64,000 nucleotides of DNA from Apostichopus japonicus. Lineage: Eukaryota; Echinodermata; Holothuroidea; Aspidochirotida; Stichopodidae. The number at the start of each line of letters is the position of its first letter. Positions within the stretch are counted from its first letter, which is position 1. Positions 57,336 through 64,000 of this stretch are shown one piece after another. Made by a program: the position numbers and the translations under genes. The stretch is taken from contig NC_092567.1 of assembly GCF_037975245.1 (NCBI RefSeq), positions 4,782,214 to 4,846,213 of the forward strand, given 5' to 3'. Under the pieces are notes generated by a model. It saw nothing but the letters and a program-made list of their open reading frames with translations, was not told the origin of the DNA and did not search any database.

Positions 57336-57555
57336 CCCGGAAATCCCCACCCCTGGAATAATCCTCCCGGACGATAACCCCCCCCCCCAACAACCCCTTC
57401 CTCCCGGGACAATTCCCACCAGGACAATTGCCAACCCTGAAAAGTGCCTCCCGGAGAATTCCTACTCCGGACAATTCCCAACCATGACAATTTCCACCCG
57501 GACAATCGCCCCCCCCCCCCCGGGACAATCCCCCTCCTCGGAAATTTCGACGATT
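57336..57555 (+). repeat. GGACAATT-motif tandem block
   Basis: Words such as CCCGGGACAATTCCCACC, AGGACAATTGCCAACCC, GGACAATTCCCAACC and CCGGACAATCGCC follow each other every 15-25 bp, with poly(C) runs at 57370 and 57510. An inverted block of the same word (AATTGTCCGGGGG) lies at 58676-58735. Gly/Pro-rich frames on both strands derive from it. Confidence 0.7.
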
Positions 57556-58675
57556 GATTGACAGCCTATGTAGGCTTAGTCCATTAAAAATGGGGGTGAA
57601 CCTAGAACAAACTGCTTCAGGAGATTTAATTTTTTCATATTGTTCTTGTGTCCCCACTGAATATTATATCCAATTAACATAAATTCAAAATGGACGCCAA
57701 CGATAATTTTGAGGCTCTGTAAAAGCTCATTAACGATTGGTTTTATACTATCAACATATATTACAAGAGGAGAGAAACATGACCCCCAAAATCGAACTAG
57801 CTTATTGAATATACACATTGACGTACTTGTAACGTCATAACCTAGATATGCCTCTATGTGAAGTCATCAGAACTAAACATGGAGGCTTTAAGCAGAGACG
57901 ATATCATTTTCTATTTAGTGTGGTCAGTAGTCAAATCCATATACGCGCGATTATGTTTTCTGTCATTAACTCTTTAATATACTGTAGTATGTTAGTTCTT
58001 TATGCAGCTTCAGTGATGTACTTTGAGAACGCGAAGTAGTAGTTTAACTTCAATTCCTTGCAGTAGCGTATTGGGCATTATTGTCGATCGGGGCAGTGAG
58101 GGGCAAATTTCGCTTTTGGCGCCCCCCCCCCCTGTCAAAATGTTTAGTACAGTTTATATGGGCCCAAGCGCAAACTGCAAATTTACTGAATTAACGCCCA
58201 AAATATTACCCTTGTGTCAGTGTAGCTATAGTATACATAATGCACGCGAAACAAACAAGTTTTTTGGTACTTTGTCTCCTAAAATACAATCGTTTTGCTA
58301 TTTAAGCTTTTCAATTCAACGGTATTCATACGTTTTACAACATTGCAAAAGTATTAGTGTGGATATCTATGTAAGTAGACCAAAGTTATCCAATATCTCA
58401 CATCTTTATGTGGAAAAATTAAGCGAAAGTCACTCTCTACAGGGCAGACATGGTTTACCAACAGAAAAATAAAATAAATAAATAAATATATCACTAATGC
58501 ACGAGAATCTCGCACAGAGATACTCGTTGTTCGTATCTTTAACTTAGCGATTATTTTTTTTCTCAGGTGAGTTGAGCCTGGTGGTTATGCTAATATAAAA
58601 GAATATAGTACACACGCACAGTTTTTATTGGTATCTAGCGTTGTTTAATCGTGCCAATTAGGTGGTCCCGATTGA
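57556..58675. other. Interior between the inverted GGACAATT blocks
   Basis: No transposase or other domain recognised. CAGTAGCGTATTGGGC near 58062 resembles a hAT-like start, and a poly(C) run follows at 58118. The open frame at 58023-58472 has no recognisable motif. Confidence 0.3.
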
Positions 58676-58735
58676 CAATTATCTGTGGGCCAATTGTCCG
58701 GGGGAAATTGTCCGGGAGGGTAATTGTCCTGAATT
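58676..58735 (-). repeat. Inverted GGACAATT-motif block
   Basis: CCAATTGTCCGGGGGAAATT, TGTCCGGGAGGG and TAATTGTCCTG are the reverse complement of the motifs at 57336-57555. The pair may be the terminal or subterminal regions of one 1.4 kb element. Confidence 0.55.
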
Positions 58736-61324
58736 TGGTTTTACCCTATTTTCGAAAGAGTATAGGTGTACTTTGCACAACAGAGACATGTAATGGCTCC
58801 CAGAGTGGTTAGTACTATACTTAAGAACCAACTTTGGAAACTGTTTTCCCTCACCTCTTAGTGGAGTGTTTGTGCAACTTTTAATCTGGAAAGGGTCATT
58901 TCCGGTATCTGAGAGGCATATGACAAAGATTTTCCTTGCTTGTTTTATTTAGTGCTCCACTCAATAGTGACATCATTGTCCCTGAAAAATGTCGTGAAAA
59001 AGCATTCCTCCGTCCTCCCCACCTCCTTCTCACACACACCTACCTTTGTGTAATACTTCCATATTAGTCTGTGCATGTAGTTTCTCAGTTTAATGTTGCA
59101 CAGTGGGTAGTAGCCTATCTTCCTAGTATTAAATTGTTAGTGATAAACCCATGACATCATAATCGTCATCCCATGTTATTCTGGCATGTGGATATATCGT
59201 TAGGGATACAGTTTTACGTAAAATGAGGTGTTAACATTTTTTTTTCATTAAGCTTTAGTCATATCGCATCCAAAAGGACAGCCGTAGCCGGTCTAGGGCC
59301 TAGGCTAACTACATCCAGGGTCCAGTGAATAGCAATACAGCAGCTGAGCAGACGACAATAGTAAAGTAATTATATACCTATATGCTTCCTAAGAATTACC
59401 CATGAAACTACAGACCAATGCTACTTTTTTTGGCACCCAAATGCTGCACACGGTATCACCATTCGAGTGAATTATGTTAACTTTATCACTTTAGTTATGT
59501 TAAAGACGTATAGTCCTTGTATTACGCGCCGGTATTTTCTTGCCGTACAAGCAAAGCGCCACCAGTTGGATGGGTGGCTCCAGTATATGTCGCATGACGT
59601 CATTCTTCCTACTTCAATTTCTATATTCCTCGCCTAGTTAGCGAAATTTTACAAACAAACAGTGATTAACACCGAAGGCTCGATTCACCATTAATCTAAC
59701 GAATACAATGTACAACTACTCTATCATTAAACAAATGTAACACCCTCCGGTGTATTAATAAATCTTCGGTCGATATCCTGGCCCTGGTTCATCATCATCC
59801 AAAACACGTTCAGAGGAGCTAGCTGTGGAAACTAACCATGACTGTGTAGTATATAATGTCATGCCGTTATGGGCTAGCTGTTCGAGCAGCAAATAACCAA
59901 ATAATACCGAGTTGTTGAGGATAAATACTATGAACATTTGTTGCTTGCAACTTTTTGCAGGATGTTTTTATCTCAAATGCTTTCAATTGTTACCTGTCTT
60001 GTTCAATTTGAGAATAAAGAACCAAAGTAGAGAATTTTACGTATTGTTTTGAAGAAGTAGTCTACTCAATGGGATCTTTTTCTCTTTAGGTGTGCAGAAT
60101 TAACTGTTCGTCGCAACAGTTCTTTGCAAATCTGGGTCTGGATATTTTCCTGCGTAGCCAACCAGTGAATTTGAGATTGTTATGAAGAGTGTATGTTCAG
60201 CTGTCATTCACCAGCCCTGCGGATACGGATGATGGAGCGGGTTAGTTTTCCAAATATTGTAGCGTGCATGCGCACTACAATACCTAGAACGGATGTAAAT
60301 TCTGAATAAAATATCACATTCTCCTCCCCTGTCTAGGCAGGGATTTCTAGGGTGTAATGGACCTTCTTACCAATGCCATCATTCGATTTCAATAGGTATG
60401 TTTGTCTTCTACATATCTGGTACTGTCATGGTTGAATTTTAATTTGTTCATGGTTAATAACAAAGTTTACATGACTATGTAGATAAAGGTATTAAATTTT
60501 CCTTTTTGTTTAAACGCTTCGTCTTAAACTTTGTTCCTAATATGAAATATCGAGTCTACTTTCAAAACTTATTTATACTTCATAGTAATAATAATATAGT
60601 AAAGTATGTATGCTATTTTATGCATCTAGTCTCATGTGTTATGACGTGCATTCACATTGTATCTAACATGAAATGATAATGTTAAGTCTCATTCTTCATA
60701 CATTTCAAATTGCATTTATCTTATAAAAGAGAGATTTGTTAACAGGGGTCTTTGTGCAACCCCACCCAACCTCCAATACCACTCTGCCTATATATAGATT
60801 AAGACTCTGAAGTGATTACAAAGTGTAATGAACCTTCTTCGGCTATTTCTAACAATCCGGTGTTATCATCCTCCACCCGTTATAGCAAAAATATATAACA
60901 TAAAGTGTCACAATTGTCCACTTCAATTACACTAAGAATGTTGAAACCAGACAACCACTTTGGTGATCTGCAATCTGTACACATGAGTCAATGCAAAACG
61001 ATATGTTACGTTCAAGGGAGAGGGAAAGGGGTGAAATTATTTTCATATTTCCCTTGAAACGGCAACAAAAATGAGAATATTGATGTAAAACTCAAACATC
61101 ACATCAATCATCGCGCACTAAAAGTCACTTATATCATAGTATGTATTTAGCCTTCCAGAAACCATCACTCGATATTTACATAACAAACAGTTAACCATAT
61201 CACTGATCAGCTGATATTGTTATCTATTAATACTTTGACCCTGTACAATGCTATATTCGCGTCTTCTATACTTCTACGCAGCAGAAACTAAACATTGATA
61301 ATGACGGGGGAGGGGGGGGGGGGT
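58736..61324. other. Mostly unique non-coding stretch
   Basis: 58888-58940 keeps only the right half of the reversed core module (TCATTTCCGGTATCTGAGAGG). 60850-60950 repeats part of 52025-52115. Poly(G) at about 61306-61323. No gene or RNA is supported. Confidence 0.35.
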
Positions 61325-62185
61325 TGTGTTACACCAAGGACCTCTCTGCGTGACAACTCCCTACTTGTAATAGGGTGCACACTTTGTGACAACTGCTTAA
61401 TTATACAAGAGAACCCTTTGTGACAGCTACTATATTAATACCAGGGAGCTATGTTTGTTATAGCTCCCTAATAATACCAGTGAGTTCTCTCTGTGACTGC
61501 TCTCTAATTATACCAGGGAGCTCTCTCTTTTTGACAGCTCATATTAATTCTAGAGAGCTCTGTTTGTGATAGCTTCCTAAAAATACCAAGGGCCTCTCTG
61601 TAACAGCTCCCTAATTATACCAAGGACCTCTCTGTGACAGCCCCCTTATTATACCAATACCAGGGAGCTATGTTTGTTATAGCTCCCTAATAATACCAGT
61701 GAGTTTTTGACAGCTCATATTTATTCTAGAGAGCTCTGTTTGTGATAGCTTCCTAAAAATACCAAGGGCCTCTCTGTAACAGCTCCCTAATTATACCAAG
61801 GACCTCTCTGTGACAGCCCCCTTATTATACCAATACCAGGGAGCTATGTTTGTTCCATAACAACTCCCTGGTTTGTTATAGCTCCCTAATAATACCAGCA
61901 GGGAGTTCCATAACAACTCCCTGATACCAGTGAGTTCTCTCTGTGACTGCTCTCTAATTCCATAACAACTCCCTGATACCAGGGAGCTCTCTCTTTTTGA
62001 CAGCTCATATTAATTCTAGAGAGCTCTGTTTGTTACAGCTCCCTTATAATACCAGGGAGTTACCTCCGCGACAGCTTCCTAATTATACTAGGTAACCCTC
62101 TCTGTGACCGCTCCCTAGCAATACCAGGAAGCTCTCTCTCTGTGACAGCTGTCTAATTATAGCAGGGAGCTCTCTCGAGACAAAA
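61325..62185 (+). repeat. Minisatellite, units of about 36-40 bp with GGGAGCT/AGCTCCC dyads
   Basis: Units read approximately ACCAGGGAGCTCTCTCTGTG, ACAGCTCCCTAATAAT. Each unit pairs a GGGAGCT with an AGCTCCC, so single-stranded DNA or RNA could form a ladder of small hairpins. A longer block (AAGGGCCTCTCTGTAACAG ... GGGAGCTATGTTTGTT) is itself duplicated about 180-220 bp apart (61583 and 61765), giving a higher-order structure. Non-coding. Confidence 0.85.
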
Positions 62186-62705
62186 CAGACCCTGTAAATT
62201 AATAGTGAAATTTTGAAAATAACAAAACGTTATGGACAAACAACAGTACCTGTATATTGTAAATTAACGTTCACCATTCGTTGTATATAGAATAACAGTT
62301 GAATGCATTGTTATGTTATAATGCACAAGTTGTCTTAGTGGGTATTATGACACCTTTGCGTGTATGCACAATTACACGTTATCAACGTTCTGTATCAATT
62401 CACAAACATCGGACACTGTTCAATTTGCATATCGATAATAAAGGTGCTACCTAAAATTATGTGGGATATATTCTCGTTAGGTAATTTCTTTGCTTAATTA
62501 TACGCCTCATGTCTCTAATTAATGTTGAAGGTTGGTAGATTTACTTCTTTTGATATAAAAGCATGTGTTTACTGGTTACAAAACTGTTGTTGTTGGGGCT
62601 AAAATTAACGTCACAGTGTTAACTATTTTCTCAAATACACAAAGTCGGTATATATAGTTGACTTAATGCTGAAGCATTTACTAAACCTAAACGTATACAA
62701 ATTAG
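62186..62705. other. AT-rich non-coding stretch
   Basis: Nothing recognised. Confidence 0.35.
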
Positions 62706-62820
62706 GTGTTCCCTTTCGAGGGGAACAGTGATACACACCCGACGAAGGTCACAGTCTCTATGCGGATCAGTCGTTCGATAGTTTGGTTTTCGTCAGGTTT
62801 TTACCTTGGTGACTTTTCTT
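62706..62820 (+). mobile_element. Second copy of the SINE body, lacking the U2 head
   Basis: GTTCCCTTTCGAGGGGAA, TGATACACACCCGACGA, GCGGATCAGTCGTTCG and TAGTTTGGTTTTCGT follow the same order as 54719-54833, ending GTGACTTTTCTTA. The first 35 bases (U2 part) are missing and an internal stretch (CAGTCCCGATGCAAGG...GGGGTTC) is deleted. 5' truncation is usual for LINE-driven insertions. No target duplication is obvious. Confidence 0.7.
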
Positions 62821-63049
62821 AGCAAAATACACACATTGAAGCGTGTCGGTTATAATTTACACTAAATGGGTTGGCCACTTATGAGTTCATTGCAATACTG
62901 AAGTAAACAATTAGACAAAATGTAACCTGATAAATAAGGATTCGTTTATAGAAGAGAACTTATTCCTTTACAGAATTAACTCTAACTTTTTGATTTCACG
63001 GTTGTAACGTATTCGTTTAAGAACGGCGAATGTTGGCTCCTTGCATGGC
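62821..63049. other. Non-coding flank
   Basis: Nothing recognised before the terminal minisatellite. Confidence 0.35.
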
Positions 63050-64000
63050 TTGAGGCTACACTGACACTACATTAGTATGGTTGTATGACCATATACAATT
63101 AACCCCCTGCAAGGGTTGTTACTACCTTAGTATGGTTCGATGACCACTCACTACACTTCATGTAAGGGTTGTTACTACATTAGTAAGGTTCAATGACCAT
63201 ATACAATTAACCCCCTGCAAGGGTTGTCACTACCTTAGTATGGTTCGATGACCACTCACTACACTTCATGTAAGGGTTGTTACTACATTAGTAAGGTTCA
63301 ATGACCATATACAATTAACCCCCTGCAAGGGTTGTCACTACATTAGTATGGTTCAATGACACATACTACACTTCCTGTAAGTGTTGTTACTACATTATTA
63401 TGGTTCGATGACCAACTCCCTGTAAGAGTTGTCACTACATTAGTATGGTTCAATGACCATATACAATTAATCCCCTGCAAGGGTTGTTACTACCTTAGTA
63501 TGGTTCGATGACCACTCACTACACTTCATGTAAGGGTTGTTACTACATTAGAAAGGTTCAATGACCATATACAATTAACCCCCTGCAAGGGTTGTCACTA
63601 CATTAGTATGGTTCAATGACACATACTACACTTCCTGCAAGTGTTGTTACTACATTATTATGGTTCGATGACCAACTCCCTGTAAGAGTTGTCACTACAT
63701 TAGTATGGTTCAATGACCATATACAATTAATCCCCTGCAAGGGTTGTTACTACCTTAGTATGGTTCGATGACCACTCACTACACTTCATGTAAGGGTTGT
63801 TACTACATTAGTAAGGTTCAATGACCATATACAATTAACCCCCTGCAAGGGTTGTCACTACATTAGTATGGTTCAATGACACATACTACACTTCCTGCAA
63901 GTGTTGTTACTACATTAGTATGGTTCAATGACCATATACAATTAACCCCCTGTAAGGCGTTTTACTATATTAGTATGGTTCAATGACCATACACTACACT
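63050..64000 (+). repeat. Minisatellite with higher-order units (runs off right edge)
   Basis: Units of about 45-60 bp share TACTACATTAGTATGGTTCA, ATGACC and CTGCAAGGGTTGT. Two variants alternate: one with CATATACAATTAACCCCC, one with CACTCACTACACTTCATG. A block of about 260 bp beginning CAACTCCCTGTAAGAGTTG at 63412 recurs at 63672 almost unchanged, so units were copied in groups. Confidence 0.9.

Noticed and set aside
57271-57657. Gly/Cys-rich (PGGNCPG) open frames
   Set aside because: Produced by the GGACAATT repeat block on both strands.
63050-64000. Possible CRISPR array
   Set aside because: The units are contiguous, longer than CRISPR repeats, without unique spacers, and the genome is animal.

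Overview
This is a 64 kb piece of an animal nuclear genome, not a bacterium or phage. It has GT-AG spliced exon fragments, no operons or dense ORFs, an AT-rich background, many tandem arrays, and layer upon layer of DNA transposons. I infer an echinoderm, probably a sea cucumber, from the style of the repeats: hAT-type ends such as CAGTGGCGTAGC and CAGGGGCGGATCC, long poly(G)/poly(C) runs beside them, and one NLR-type leucine-rich-repeat exon. The species is not proven by the sequence. No complete host protein-coding gene is present. Nearly all short ORFs are chance reading frames across repeats.

Layout. 1-132 is the end of a CACTG-ended element that continues beyond the window. About 450-970 and 2200-2940 are two copies of another repeat, and the second copy is split by a 4.5 kb CACTG...CAGTG element (2941-7442). 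That element contains a 1.2 kb palindrome whose two arms encode the same 45-residue peptide. 8541-14164 is a 5.6 kb hAT-like element with an 8-bp target duplication (TATTCGAT); it carries a two-exon gene fragment, a MITE, and a nested hAT-like element (10520-11860, TSD ACTTGAGG). 17440-20072 is another hAT-like element (TSD GTTGACCG) with a second one inside it (17869-18620, TSD GTATATAT). 23985-24960 is a tandem array. 25941-26307 is a short hAT-like element (TSD GTTAAGTT). 29830-32450 is very AT-rich and holds the isolated LRR exon (30897-31102, minus). 33942-38985 is a dense cluster of hAT debris, with a transposase C-terminal fragment (34736-34930) and a nested pair (36332-38821, TSD GTCATCAT, containing 37295-37962). 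39096-39540 is the 3' end of a LINE. 39560-49230 is mostly unique-looking DNA with several exon-like blocks of unknown meaning. 49234-50664 is a G-rich minisatellite. 50738-54576 holds further hAT-like elements. 54685-54873 is a SINE-like retroposon whose head matches U2 snRNA. 61325-62185 and 63050-64000 are two minisatellites; the second runs off the end.

How the parts relate. The window is best read as a record of repeated hAT and CACTA-type insertion. The most notable items are a roughly 100-bp GC-rich core module, present at least eleven times inside elements with different termini; the palindrome with protein-level conservation between its arms; and the U2-headed SINE with a clean target duplication. 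All calls were made by eye; alignments, database searches and folding would be needed to firm up family names.
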